The position numbers and the translations under genes were made by a program. 64,000 nucleotides of DNA from Coraliomargarita sp. (lineage in GTDB: Bacteria; Verrucomicrobiota; Verrucomicrobiia; Opitutales; UBA953): NCBI GenBank assembly GCA_024638885.1, contig JAHEJL010000002.1, positions 124,001 through 188,000 on the forward strand. Direction: 5' to 3'. The notes beneath the pieces are model-generated. The model was not told the origin of the DNA, searched no databases, and was given only the letters and a program-made list of their open reading frames with translations. This document shows, one piece after another, positions 1 through 8,266 of the stretch; the stretch's first letter is position 1, and each line of letters starts with the position of its first letter.

Positions 1-432
1 TCCGGAGGTGTAGCCCCAGAAGGTGTCGAACCCGCGGGCCAAGGGGTGGTAGGGCCACTGGCTGCCGTTATGCCATTTGCCGAAGATGCCCGTGACGTAG
101 CCGGCGGCCTTGAAGGAGTCAGCGAAGGTCTTTTCGTCGAGGTTCATGCGTTCCTGTCCGGTGGAGACGCCATAGACCCCGAGGCGGCGATGGTAGCGTC
201 CGGTCAGGAATTCGGAACGGGTCGGCGAGCAGACCGGCTGGACGAAGAAGCGGTCGAAGTTCGCGCCGGCCTTGGCGATCGCATCGATGTGGGACGTGGA
301 GACCTGGCGATTGCCGTTGAAGGAATAATCCCCCCAGCCGGCGTCGTCGGCAAGCAGCACGACGACGTTGGGTTGCCTCGCTCCGAGCCAGGAAGCGGCG
401 AACAGGAGCAGGCCGGCGAGGAGGCGTCGCAT
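1..432 (-). CDS. Secreted sulfatase, N-terminal part (runs off window)
   Basis: Reverse-strand frame open from an ATG at 432 to the window edge (144 codons). It begins with a hydrophobic signal peptide (residues 1-18), followed by the N-terminal strand of an alkaline-phosphatase-fold sulfatase with the metal-binding pair D29-D30 ([10 protein letters not shown]). The formylglycine motif C68-S-P-T-R72 is intact and followed by TGRYHRR, so this is a type I formylglycine sulfatase. Export implies action on sulfate esters in the periplasm or outside the cell. Its start lies 3 bp after the stop of the esterase gene transcribed just before it, so the two are almost certainly co-transcribed. The substrate cannot be read from the sequence; a neighbouring sugar-ester esterase suggests a carbohydrate. 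Confidence 0.9.
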   Translation of the reverse strand, partial: MRRLLAGLLLFAASWLGARQPNVVVLLADDAGWGDYSFNGNRQVSTSHIDAIAKAGANFDRFFVQPVCSPTRSEFLTGRYHRRLGVYGVSTGQERMNLDEKTFADSFKAAGYVTGIFGKWHNGSQWPYHPLARGFDTFWGYTSG

Positions 433-435
433 GGG

Positions 436-1326
436 TTATTTCTTGGCCGGAAGATAGCCGAGCGAGACGAGGAAAGCGTCGGCGGCCGCCAGGGTCTCGG
501 CGTACTTCGACTTGTTGAAGAAACTGTGCTTCTCGCCTTCGTAGCCGACCAGTTCACAGCGGTTGCCTGCCGCTTTCATCACCTCGGTGAACTTCTCGAC
601 GGTCGCGTAAGGCACGGTGGTGTCGGCCTTGCCGTGGAAGATGATCGTGGGCGGGGCGCCTTTCTTCACGTGATGCAGCGGGGAGATCTCGGCGGGCTCG
701 CAGCCGAACTTATCCTTGTCGAGTCCGGCGCCGAAGCCCTTGAGGTCGAGTCCGGGAAAGGGCGCCATGACGGTGCCGGGGTTGAAGAGCACGAGGGCGT
801 CGGGCAGGCAGGACACGGATTTGTCATCCGTCGCGGTGTCGAGGCCGGGGAGCGTCGCCGTCGAGGCCGCCAGGTGTCCGCCGGCCGATCCGCCGCCGAC
901 GGCGATGCGCGCAGGGTCGATGCCGAGCCGCGCGGCGTTCGCGCGGACCCAGCGGACGCAGGCCTTGGCGTCAGCGACGCAGTCGGCGGGCTTGGCGTTC
1001 TGGCGCGTCTTGACGCGGTAGTCGGCGACGATCGCGATCATGCCGCGACCGGCGAGGTGGCGGCTCTGCGGTTCGAACTGCGTCGGGGAGCCGCCGGTCC
1101 AGCCGCCGCCGAAGAAGAACACGATCGCCGGCAGGGGCTGGGCGCTTTTCTGGGCGGGCTCGAAGATCCAGACCTTGAGCTCGGCCTCGCCGACCTTGCG
1201 GTAGGTCTCCGACTTGGCGCCTTCGATGACGGGCGGATAGCCGCCGGCTTTCTTCTTGGCGGTTTTTTCCTGGGCGCCCGCGGTCAGCGCGACGCAAAGG
1301 GAGAGCAAGGCGAGGACGAGGCGCAT
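436..1326 (-). CDS. Secreted alpha/beta-hydrolase (acetyl-esterase-like)
   Basis: A 296-residue protein with a signal peptide (MRLVLALLSLCVALTAGAQ). The hydrolase-fold oxyanion segment FFFGGGW (near residue 70) is followed by a nucleophile elbow GGGSAGGH with Ser147. Late acid and histidine residues lie in HGKADTTVP and GEKHSFFN, completing a Ser-Asp-His triad. This pattern is that of the BD-FAE/acetyl-xylan-esterase-like carboxylesterases. The frame is open 51 codons further upstream, but that stretch lies in an intergenic repeat; the ATG at 1326 directly precedes the signal peptide and is preferred. It is followed 3 bp later by the sulfatase gene, suggesting that ester and sulfate groups are stripped from the same exported substrate. 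Confidence 0.85.
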   Translation of the reverse strand: MRLVLALLSLCVALTAGAQEKTAKKKAGGYPPVIEGAKSETYRKVGEAELKVWIFEPAQKSAQPLPAIVFFFGGGWTGGSPTQFEPQSRHLAGRGMIAIVADYRVKTRQNAKPADCVADAKACVRWVRANAARLGIDPARIAVGGGSAGGHLAASTATLPGLDTATDDKSVSCLPDALVLFNPGTVMAPFPGLDLKGFGAGLDKDKFGCEPAEISPLHHVKKGAPPTIIFHGKADTTVPYATVEKFTEVMKAAGNRCELVGYEGEKHSFFNKSKYAETLAAADAFLVSLGYLPAKK

Positions 1327-1725
1327 GGGGGGGCCAAGCACTAGCGGACCCGAGGGCTTGAGGCAAGGAGCGGAAAGGGCAAAAACGCACGGCTGAATGG
1401 AGGACTGGTACGATTCCACGTCTGGGCAGCTCAGTCCGCTCAAAGGGAAACCGGAGACCGGAATGAATGCAGCGGGCATGGGTAGGGATGACCGGCTCGG
1501 TTGTCCTTGGGCGTGCGGGCCACGCGCCCCTACCTTGATTTGTCCCCCGCCAACTATCCGGTTTCCGGTCTCCCCTTGAGTTCGCTATCTTCCTGCCACC
1601 CTGACGATGAGACGGAAAAACAAAAAGACCGGTAACCTTGCGGTCACCGGTGTCCTTCTTGCTTTCATTCTGGTCCTCCGAGCCTCTGGGCCTCGGAGCC
1701 TCTGGTCTGGCGGCTTCGCCTTCGC
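1327..1725. repeat. Intergenic repeat block with nested inverted repeats
   Basis: No gene is seen here. A terminal-inverted-repeat element spans 1439-1580: the left end reads CTCAAAGGGAAACCGGAGAC and the right end is its imperfect reverse complement, ending CCCCTTGAG. Inside it, 1481-1534 starts with GGTAGGG and ends with CCCCTACC and contains a GGGCGTG/CACGC hairpin, so one repeat type sits inside another. At 1672-1705 there is a copy of the GAGCCTCTGGGCCTC unit that recurs throughout the left half of the window. Confidence 0.7.
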
Positions 1726-4700
1726 TTACTTCTTGAACCAGGCGTTCTCCTTGTCGCCGCCGCTCAGGACGTAGGCCACGAGGTCGAGGATCTCCTCCTG
1801 CGTGAGCATGCTGAGGAGCATGGGCGGCATGGGGGAGACGGTGCTGAGCTCGATGCTCTTCACTTCCTTGCGGTCGATCGCGACCTGCTGGGAGGGGTCG
1901 GAGAGGTCGGTGTTGATGTTCACGCGGTCGCCGTTGAGGTTCACGACGACGCCGCTGAAGCTTTCGCCGTTGTTCTTGGTGACGATGACCGGCGCGAACT
2001 GCTCGTTGATCACCTTGCTGGGGTTGATGATCTGGTCGAGGAAGTCGTGCGGGCTGTAACGGCCGCCGGCCAGCGTGAGGTCGGGACCGGTCATGCCGCC
2101 GGCGTTGCCGAAGCGGTGGCAGGTGAAGCACGCGGCGGCGCTGAAGACCTTCTTGCCCTGGTCGAAGTCGCGTCCCTTGAGGCCCGTCTTGGTGGCGGCG
2201 CTCAGTTCGTCGAGGGTCCAGTTCTTGGGCGTGCGGCCGGCGAACATGGCGCCGACGTTCTCATACGCCGACTTCACGGGCGGATTCTTGGCGAGGGCGA
2301 TCAGCTTCTCGTGCTGCTTCAGCTCTTCGGGCGTGAAGGTGGTCAGGCTGTCGTTGCGGATGAATTCCACGAACTTGCCGAAGCTCGAGCCGCCGCGGTA
2401 GTTGGCGGCCTTGACGAACCAGTTCAGCTGGGCTTCGCGCAGGGCAGGCGTCCAGCCGGCCTTGAGCAGGCGGAGGCTGCGCATGACCTCGAGTTCGGGT
2501 TCCTGGCTGCCGGCGGTGGCGACGATCGTCATGGCCTTGGCGGCGACGGTCGGCGACTGCAGGTAGGCGAGGGTCTCGGTGAGGAGCCAGTTGAGCTCGA
2601 AGTCGGCGGCGGGGTAGGCGGCGTCGTACTGGGCGACGATGGCGGCGACGGCGGCGGCGTCAGGGTTGCCGTAGCGGTGCAGGACGATCTCGGTCAGGCG
2701 CACGTGCAGGAGCTTCTGCTCCTTCGTGAGCTTGGCGAAGTCGGTGGCGCGCAGCGCGGCGAGCAGTCGGTCGCGCAGCGCGGCTTCCGCGGCGGTCGGC
2801 TCGGCGGTCGTCGGCGCGATGCCGGTGCGCGGGTCGGGCTTGGCGGCGCGGGCGGTGTGATACGGGCACTGGGCGGCCTGGCGGGCCAGCGCGAGCAGGG
2901 CTTCGAGGCGGGCGGTGACGTCCTTCTCGGCGAAGGCGCGTTCGCTCCAGCCGGCGTGCGGCTGGTGCTCGAGCACGACGCGGGCGGAGAAGCGCAGCCA
3001 GCGGTCCGGCGAGGACAGGTAGGGCCAGGCGGCATCGGCGGCCTTGGGATCCTGCTTGCCGTGGAACTGCTCGAGAGCCTTGCGGGCGACGACTTCCTTC
3101 GAGGGGGCCGGCGTTTCGGCTTTGACCGGGGCGGTCGATTCCTTGCCGACGTAGCTCACGCGGTAGAGGCCGGACTGCACCTTGCGGCCGCCGATGGCGA
3201 AGTACATCGCGCCGTCCTGCGGGTGGATGAGCAGGTCGGTGACGGGCAGGGGCGCGCCCTGGATGAAATCTTCCTTGGTGGCGGCGTAGCTCGCGCCCTT
3301 GGGCTTGAGGTCGATGGCGTAGATCTTGCCCCAGCTCCAATCGAGGATGAAGAGGGATTCCTGGTACTTGGCCGGGAACTTCGCGCCGTAGCCGAAGGCG
3401 ATGCCGGTCGGCGAACCAGGGCCGATGTTCAGCGTGGCGGGAAGGTTGTCCGGGTAGAACTCGGGATACTTGCCCGCGCCGTTGCGCCAGCCGTATTCGC
3501 CGCCGCTGACGACGTGGTTCACGCGCGTCGGGCGATACCAGGAGGTGTTGAAGTCGTACTCCATGTCGGCGTCGTACGTGAAGAGGTCGCCGGCGCGGTT
3601 GAGGGCGCCGCCGTAGATGTTGCGGAAGCCGCTGGCGAAGGTCTCGAAGGTCTTCCCGTCCTTGCTGATGCGGTAGACGATGCCGCCCGGCGCGAGCACG
3701 TGGCGGTTGTGGCCGCGGCCGTCCGGCATGCGGGGCAGGAGATGGTCGTCGCCCCAGAGCGGCGCGACGGGCGAGGTGGCGGGGGTCTCGGTCTTCACGG
3801 CGTTATTGCCGCAGATGAGGTAGAAGCCGTTCTGGTCCGGGGTCACGACGACCTTGTGCACGCCGTGATCGCCTCCGGATTCGATGGCGCGGAGCAGCTC
3901 GACCTTGTCGATGAGGTCGCCGTTGCTGCTGCTGAGTCGGTAGAAGCCGCTGGGGATCTTCTTCTCGTAGTCGTTCACGCCGGCGTAGAGGGCGCCGAAG
4001 GCCCACACCATGCCGTTGATGGCGCGGATGTTCACGGGCATCTTGGTGACGTCGGCGGCCTTCAGCGTCTGGCCGGCGGCGGGGGCGGGGAAGCGGTACA
4101 GGTCGCCATACTGGTCGCTCGCGTAGATGCGGCCTTTGTCGTCGGCGCAGAGCGCGACCCATGAGCCCTGGACGTCGCCGGGGACGGAGTAGAGGAGCTC
4201 GACCTTGAAGCCTTCAGGGGCCTTGATGCGGTCGATCGGCGTGGCCTTGTTTTCGCCGATGGCCTTGCCGGCGTTGTTGTCGGCCTTCTTGGCGGGAGCC
4301 TTGGCCTTCGGCTTGGGCGCGGCCTTCGGGGCGTCGGCGGCGAGCTGGAGGAACGCCTTGGTGGCGGGCTTCACGACGGGTTCGGCCTTCTTGGCCGGAG
4401 CTTTCTTGGCCTTGGGCGCGGGCTTCTCGATCTTCTGCGCGTCGCTGGGGATGGGGTTCTTCTCGAGGTTCAGCAGCGGGGCTTCGGGGAGCTCCTTGAG
4501 GAGGACGTCCTTGATCTGGACGATCATGGCCGGGCCGCGGTGCACCTGGAAGGCGAGGAGGCCTTCGGCGGCACGGTGGGCGACGTCGTGGTCGACGAGG
4601 TCGATGGTGACCTTGCCGTCGATCTTATGGACGAGGTGGTTGCCCTGCGCGATGATGACATACTCGTGCCACTCGGAGTAGTCGACCTTCACGCTGTCGT

Positions 4701-5160
4701 GCTCGGAGGCCAGCCACTTGCCTCCCTTGTCGTCGACGATGACGCCCTGACCGTTCTGCACGAGGATGCCGCGGCCGCGCTCTTCGTAGACCATGCCGTT
4801 GTAGGCGGCCGAAGGATGGACGTCGCACTGGTAGCCGGCGATGACCCACTTGCCGACTTCGGGGACTTCCTTGCTGCGATACTGGATGCCGGAGTTGCTG
4901 GCGGAGCACTTGATCTTGGCGCGTAGCTCGAAGTTCTTCACGACGCCGCCGCGCCAGACGAGGAACTGGTTATAAGCGAGATGCTCGGGGCCCTTGGTCT
5001 TGCCGGTGATGGCGCCGTCTTCGACGGACCACAGCTCGGGGTTGCCGTCCCAACCGGCGAGGGACTTGCCGTCGAAGATCGGCTTGAAGCCGTCCTGGGC
5101 GGAAAGAGGGGAGAGGGCGACCAGCAGGAACGCCAGCAGCGCAGAGAGGGGGTTTCTCAT
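1726..5160 (-). CDS. DUF1080 / PVC-type propeller dehydrogenase / cytochrome c fusion
   Basis: A 1144-residue secreted protein. After the signal peptide (1-21), residues about 23-225 are a DUF1080 (3-keto-disaccharide hydrolase-like, concanavalin fold) domain beginning FKPIFDGKSLAGW. A Lys/Ala/Pro-rich linker (about 235-300) leads to a PVC-type beta-propeller of the L-sorbosone-dehydrogenase-like class (about 310-670), then a helical HEAT-like region, and finally a heme domain with CFTCH near residues 1011-1015 and the conserved tail INPSKVINEQFAPV. The family is typical of Planctomycetota and Verrucomicrobiota, where it is thought to oxidise sugars. Fusion of DUF1080 to the dehydrogenase suggests glycan binding or cleavage coupled to oxidation. 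The ATG at 5160 immediately precedes the signal peptide. Confidence 0.85.
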   Translation of the reverse strand: MRNPLSALLAFLLVALSPLSAQDGFKPIFDGKSLAGWDGNPELWSVEDGAITGKTKGPEHLAYNQFLVWRGGVVKNFELRAKIKCSASNSGIQYRSKEVPEVGKWVIAGYQCDVHPSAAYNGMVYEERGRGILVQNGQGVIVDDKGGKWLASEHDSVKVDYSEWHEYVIIAQGNHLVHKIDGKVTIDLVDHDVAHRAAEGLLAFQVHRGPAMIVQIKDVLLKELPEAPLLNLEKNPIPSDAQKIEKPAPKAKKAPAKKAEPVVKPATKAFLQLAADAPKAAPKPKAKAPAKKADNNAGKAIGENKATPIDRIKAPEGFKVELLYSVPGDVQGSWVALCADDKGRIYASDQYGDLYRFPAPAAGQTLKAADVTKMPVNIRAINGMVWAFGALYAGVNDYEKKIPSGFYRLSSSNGDLIDKVELLRAIESGGDHGVHKVVVTPDQNGFYLICGNNAVKTETPATSPVAPLWGDDHLLPRMPDGRGHNRHVLAPGGIVYRISKDGKTFETFASGFRNIYGGALNRAGDLFTYDADMEYDFNTSWYRPTRVNHVVSGGEYGWRNGAGKYPEFYPDNLPATLNIGPGSPTGIAFGYGAKFPAKYQESLFILDWSWGKIYAIDLKPKGASYAATKEDFIQGAPLPVTDLLIHPQDGAMYFAIGGRKVQSGLYRVSYVGKESTAPVKAETPAPSKEVVARKALEQFHGKQDPKAADAAWPYLSSPDRWLRFSARVVLEHQPHAGWSERAFAEKDVTARLEALLALARQAAQCPYHTARAAKPDPRTGIAPTTAEPTAAEAALRDRLLAALRATDFAKLTKEQKLLHVRLTEIVLHRYGNPDAAAVAAIVAQYDAAYPAADFELNWLLTETLAYLQSPTVAAKAMTIVATAGSQEPELEVMRSLRLLKAGWTPALREAQLNWFVKAANYRGGSSFGKFVEFIRNDSLTTFTPEELKQHEKLIALAKNPPVKSAYENVGAMFAGRTPKNWTLDELSAATKTGLKGRDFDQGKKVFSAAACFTCHRFGNAGGMTGPDLTLAGGRYSPHDFLDQIINPSKVINEQFAPVIVTKNNGESFSGVVVNLNGDRVNINTDLSDPSQQVAIDRKEVKSIELSTVSPMPPMLLSMLTQEEILDLVAYVLSGGDKENAWFKK

Positions 5161-5653
5161 GGAAAGGTGTTTTTCTACGCCCTTTGGACACTCGTCAACG
5201 GCACTTGTTCAAATGGAGGGAAATGGAGATAAAACGGTGTCTGCGGCTGGCGGTATGCGGTTGGCGGTTAGATCGCTCAACGCCGGAGGACTGAATGGAG
5301 GACTGGATTGAGGCCTGAATTGGTAATCTCGCCACCCGGACCTCGGGCTCCAACCGGACGCGTTCCCTCTCCCTTTTTTCACGGCCCTCCGGTCCTCATG
5401 TCTTCGAATCTTGTCAACCGGCCAATTATTCAACGGATCAACTGGTCTGCCTCTTCTGGTCCTCCGGGCCTCTGAGCCTCCGGCCTCTATTTCATCCGCC
5501 CCAGCTAATTATCCGGTCTCCCTTGGGTGCCCCCTTTGATCGCTGGCTCCCTTGCCAGCGTGTCAACTTGTCAGCCGGCCAGCTAACCCTGCTTCTGGTC
5601 CACCGAGCCTCTGGGCCTCCGGGTCTCTCGTGCCAGCTCGTTGTCCGCCGGCG
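5161..5653. repeat. Intergenic repeat block
   Basis: No gene is supported. At 5407-5488 and 5551-5630 there are two direct copies of the unit TGTCAACTTGTC..CCGGCCA followed by TCTGGTC..CCGAGCCTCTGGGCCTC. Between them, about 5507-5541 is the right half of the CTCAAAGGG/CCGGTCTCCC terminal-inverted-repeat family (AATTATCCGGTCTCCCTTGG). Confidence 0.6.
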
Positions 5654-7096
5654 CTAAGCGATGATCCCCTTCACCACCTTCGCGGGTTCGACCCCGGTGA
5701 GGCGGAAGTCGAGTCCCTGGTGGCGATAGGTGAAGCGCTCATGGTCGATGCCCATGAGGTGCAGGATCGTGGCGTGGAGGTCGTGCACGTGCACGGGGTC
5801 CTTGGCGACGTTGTAGCTGAAGTCGTCGGTCTCGCCGTAGCTGGTGCCGGCCTTGATGCCGCCGCCGGCCATCCACATGGTGAAGCAACGCGGGTGATGG
5901 TCGCGGCCGGCTTCGGGGCTGTCCCATTTGCCTTGGCCGGCGACGCCGCGTCCGAACTCTCCGCCCCACACGACGAGGGTGTCCTCGAGCAGTCCGCGAC
6001 GCTTGAGGTCCTTGACGAGCGCGGCGCTGGGCTGGTCGGTGTCGCGGCAACGCGCGGTGCACCAGGAGGTGAGGCGGCTGTGGTGGTCCCAGTCGGGATG
6101 GAAGAGCTGCACGAAGCGCACGCCGCGCTCGATCAGGCGACGGGCCAGGATGCAGTTCGCGGCGTAGCTGCCGGGGCGACGCGAATCCGGACCGTAGAGC
6201 TCGAAGACTTCGTCCTTCTCGTCGCTGAGGTCCGTGAGCTCAGGCACGCTGGCCTGCATGCGGTACGCCATCTCGTATTGGCGGATGCGCGTGGAGATCT
6301 CGGGGTCGCCGCTGCGCTCGAGGGCCTGCTGGTTGAGGGCGCCGAGTCCGTCCAGCATCTCGCGACGTAGTTCGCGCGGGAGGCCGTCCGGGTCGCGGAG
6401 GTAGAGCACGGGGTCCTTGGCGCTGCGCAGCTTGACGCCTTGGTAACGCGACGGGAGAAAGCCGCTGCCCCAATAATGGTCATACAAGGGCTGGTCGCTC
6501 GGACGCTGCATCTTGGAGAGCAGGACGAGGTAGTCGGGGAGGTTGCGGTTCTCGCTGCCGAGGCCGTAGCTCGCCCAGGCGCCGAGGCTCGGCCGGCCCG
6601 GGATCTGGTGGCCGGTCAGGAACTGCGTCATGGCCGGCGCGTGGTTGATCTGGTCGGTGTGCATCGAGCGCACGACGCACAGGTCGTCGGCGACGGTCTT
6701 GAGGTGGGGCAGCCATTCGCCGATGCTCTGGCCGCTCTTGCCGCAGCGTTCGAACTTGGTGGCGGCGGGCTTGATGAGCTGCTTCTGCCCCGAGGTCATG
6801 GTGGTCAGGCGCTGGCCGCGACGGACGGATTCCGGCAGCTCGGTGCCGGCGAGCTTCATGAGGCCGGGCTTCTCGTCGAAGAGTTCGATCTGCGAGGGGC
6901 CGCCGGACTGGGTGAGGAAGATGACGCGCTTGGCCTTGGCGGCGAAGTGCGGGAGGTTGGGCAGGCCGAGCTTGCCGGCGCCGTCGGCGGCGAGGGCGCG
7001 GCCGACGAGCGTCGACAGGGCCATGGCTCCGATCGAGAGTCCGGTGCACTGGCCGAGGAAGTAACGGCGCGAGGGGTCGAGCGGATCGAGGTTCAT
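5654..7096 (-). CDS. DUF1501 protein with Tat signal
   Basis: A 480-residue protein of the DUF1501 family, which has an alkaline-phosphatase/sulfatase-like fold. The N-terminus carries a twin-arginine motif (SRRYFLGQ) and a hydrophobic stretch ending ALAAD, so it is probably exported folded. Family landmarks are FLTQSGGPSQIELFDEKP, MHTDQINHAPAMTQFLTG, VVWGGEFGR and the C-terminal HHPRCFTMWMAGGGI. The in-frame open stretch upstream of ATG 7096 is a shadow of the preceding gene and is not used. The start codon overlaps the stop of the NHL gene (ATGA), showing translational coupling. DUF1501 genes usually sit beside DUF1549/DUF1553 cytochrome genes in this phylum, as here; the biochemical role is unproven. 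Confidence 0.9.
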   Translation of the reverse strand: MNLDPLDPSRRYFLGQCTGLSIGAMALSTLVGRALAADGAGKLGLPNLPHFAAKAKRVIFLTQSGGPSQIELFDEKPGLMKLAGTELPESVRRGQRLTTMTSGQKQLIKPAATKFERCGKSGQSIGEWLPHLKTVADDLCVVRSMHTDQINHAPAMTQFLTGHQIPGRPSLGAWASYGLGSENRNLPDYLVLLSKMQRPSDQPLYDHYWGSGFLPSRYQGVKLRSAKDPVLYLRDPDGLPRELRREMLDGLGALNQQALERSGDPEISTRIRQYEMAYRMQASVPELTDLSDEKDEVFELYGPDSRRPGSYAANCILARRLIERGVRFVQLFHPDWDHHSRLTSWCTARCRDTDQPSAALVKDLKRRGLLEDTLVVWGGEFGRGVAGQGKWDSPEAGRDHHPRCFTMWMAGGGIKAGTSYGETDDFSYNVAKDPVHVHDLHATILHLMGIDHERFTYRHQGLDFRLTGVEPAKVVKGIIA

Positions 7097-8157
7097 GCGA
7101 GGCGATGGAGTTTGTAGGGGTAGACGTTGCCGCTGGCCCACTGGCAGACGTAAAGGTCGCCGCGGGTGTCGACGCAGACGTCGTGGCAGTTGTTGAAGAC
7201 GGGCTGGTCCTGCAGCATGAGCTGGAGGCGTCCGTCGACATACTTGGGTTCCTGGCCGCCGGGATTCGAGACGACGCGGTCCTTGTCGTCGAGGATGGTG
7301 ACGAAGCCGCGTCCCTGCCACATGCGCGGGTCGTCCGGCTTGGCGCCGAAGCAGACGCCGGAATAGAGGTGTTTCCCGGCGATCACGGGGCGGCTGACGT
7401 AGGCCCCGTGCAGGTAGACCCCGCGCACGTGCTTCCCTTCGAGGGTGAACCAGTTGAATTCGTTGCGGACGCGTTCGGTGCAGACGAGCAGGGGCTCGGG
7501 ACCGCGATGGTCGATGGCGACCCCGTGGGCCTGCATGAACTTGCCGGGGTTGGTCGGCTGGGTGCTCTTGCCGCCGAACTTACCGAGATACTTGCCGGTC
7601 TTGTCGAAGCGCAGGATGAACTGCGAACCGTAGCCGTCCGCGACGTAGATGTCGCCGTTGGGCGCGACAGCGGTCTCGGTCGGAGCATAGGGCTCCTTGT
7701 CGGAATAGGCGCCGCACTTATGCGCGTGCGGGAGTTCGAGCACGACCTTCCCGGCGAGCGTGGTCTTGGCGATGCGGCCGCTGTTGTCGGTGAGGTAGAG
7801 GTATTCGGTGCCGTCGGCTTCGCGATGCAGGGTGAGGCCGTGGCCGGCGCCCATGCCCAGCGTCCAGGCGTCGACCACCTTGCCGGCGACGTCGAAGACG
7901 AGGACGTTGTTCTGCTTATGGTTGGTGATCAGGAACAGGCGGCCGTCCGCCGACTGGACCATCTCATGGCAATCCTTGACGGGATGCTTGGCCTTGTCGG
8001 CCTGGCACCAGAGCTTGTCCACGCGGTAGCGGAACTCGCCGTGGCCGACGATGGCGCCATGGTATGCCGGCGTGCCTCCCGCTTGCGCGAGGAGACGCGG
8101 CGCGGCGAGGGCGGCCATGCCGGTGGCGAGGAAGGAACGACGAGAAAGGGCGGACAT
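7093..8157 (-). CDS. Tat-exported NHL-repeat beta-propeller protein
   Basis: A 354-residue protein with a Tat signal (RRSFLATG, then an Ala-rich core ending LLAQAGG). Repeated blades of the NHL type are visible: VAPNGDIYVADGYGSQFILRF, DGRLFLITNHKQNNVLVFD, DTRGDLYVCQWASGNVYPY. It is probably a six-bladed propeller acting in the periplasm; similar modules occur in peptidyl-alpha-hydroxyglycine lyase relatives and in many planctomycete proteins of unknown role. It lies between the DUF1553 gene (103 bp upstream) and the DUF1501 gene (ATGA overlap), forming a three-gene operon. Confidence 0.82.
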   Translation of the reverse strand: MSALSRRSFLATGMAALAAPRLLAQAGGTPAYHGAIVGHGEFRYRVDKLWCQADKAKHPVKDCHEMVQSADGRLFLITNHKQNNVLVFDVAGKVVDAWTLGMGAGHGLTLHREADGTEYLYLTDNSGRIAKTTLAGKVVLELPHAHKCGAYSDKEPYAPTETAVAPNGDIYVADGYGSQFILRFDKTGKYLGKFGGKSTQPTNPGKFMQAHGVAIDHRGPEPLLVCTERVRNEFNWFTLEGKHVRGVYLHGAYVSRPVIAGKHLYSGVCFGAKPDDPRMWQGRGFVTILDDKDRVVSNPGGQEPKYVDGRLQLMLQDQPVFNNCHDVCVDTRGDLYVCQWASGNVYPYKLHRLA

Positions 8158-8162
8158 GGGGG

Positions 8163-8266
8163 ATTACAGATGGCAGATGACGGATGACAGATTAAGGATG
8201 AGCGATGGCGGAGGTGGCTTCTTGGATCGCCCTATACTCTATACTCCATACTCGATACTCTCACTC
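8163..8266. repeat. GATG-rich and ATACTC short direct repeats
   Basis: In the gap between the DUF1553 and NHL genes, 8165-8212 contains degenerate GATGRC-type units. 8231-8266 contains four spaced ATACTC units that run into the DUF1553 stop codon. The ATACTC block is related to blocks at 22150, 27455 and 51226. Confidence 0.5.

Noticed and set aside
2047..4164. 705-codon open frame on the plus strand across the DUF1080/cytochrome gene
   Set aside because: It is antisense to a gene with recognisable domains; long antisense frames are common in GC-rich DNA, and its translation (Gly/Ala/Val/Arg-rich) shows no family features.
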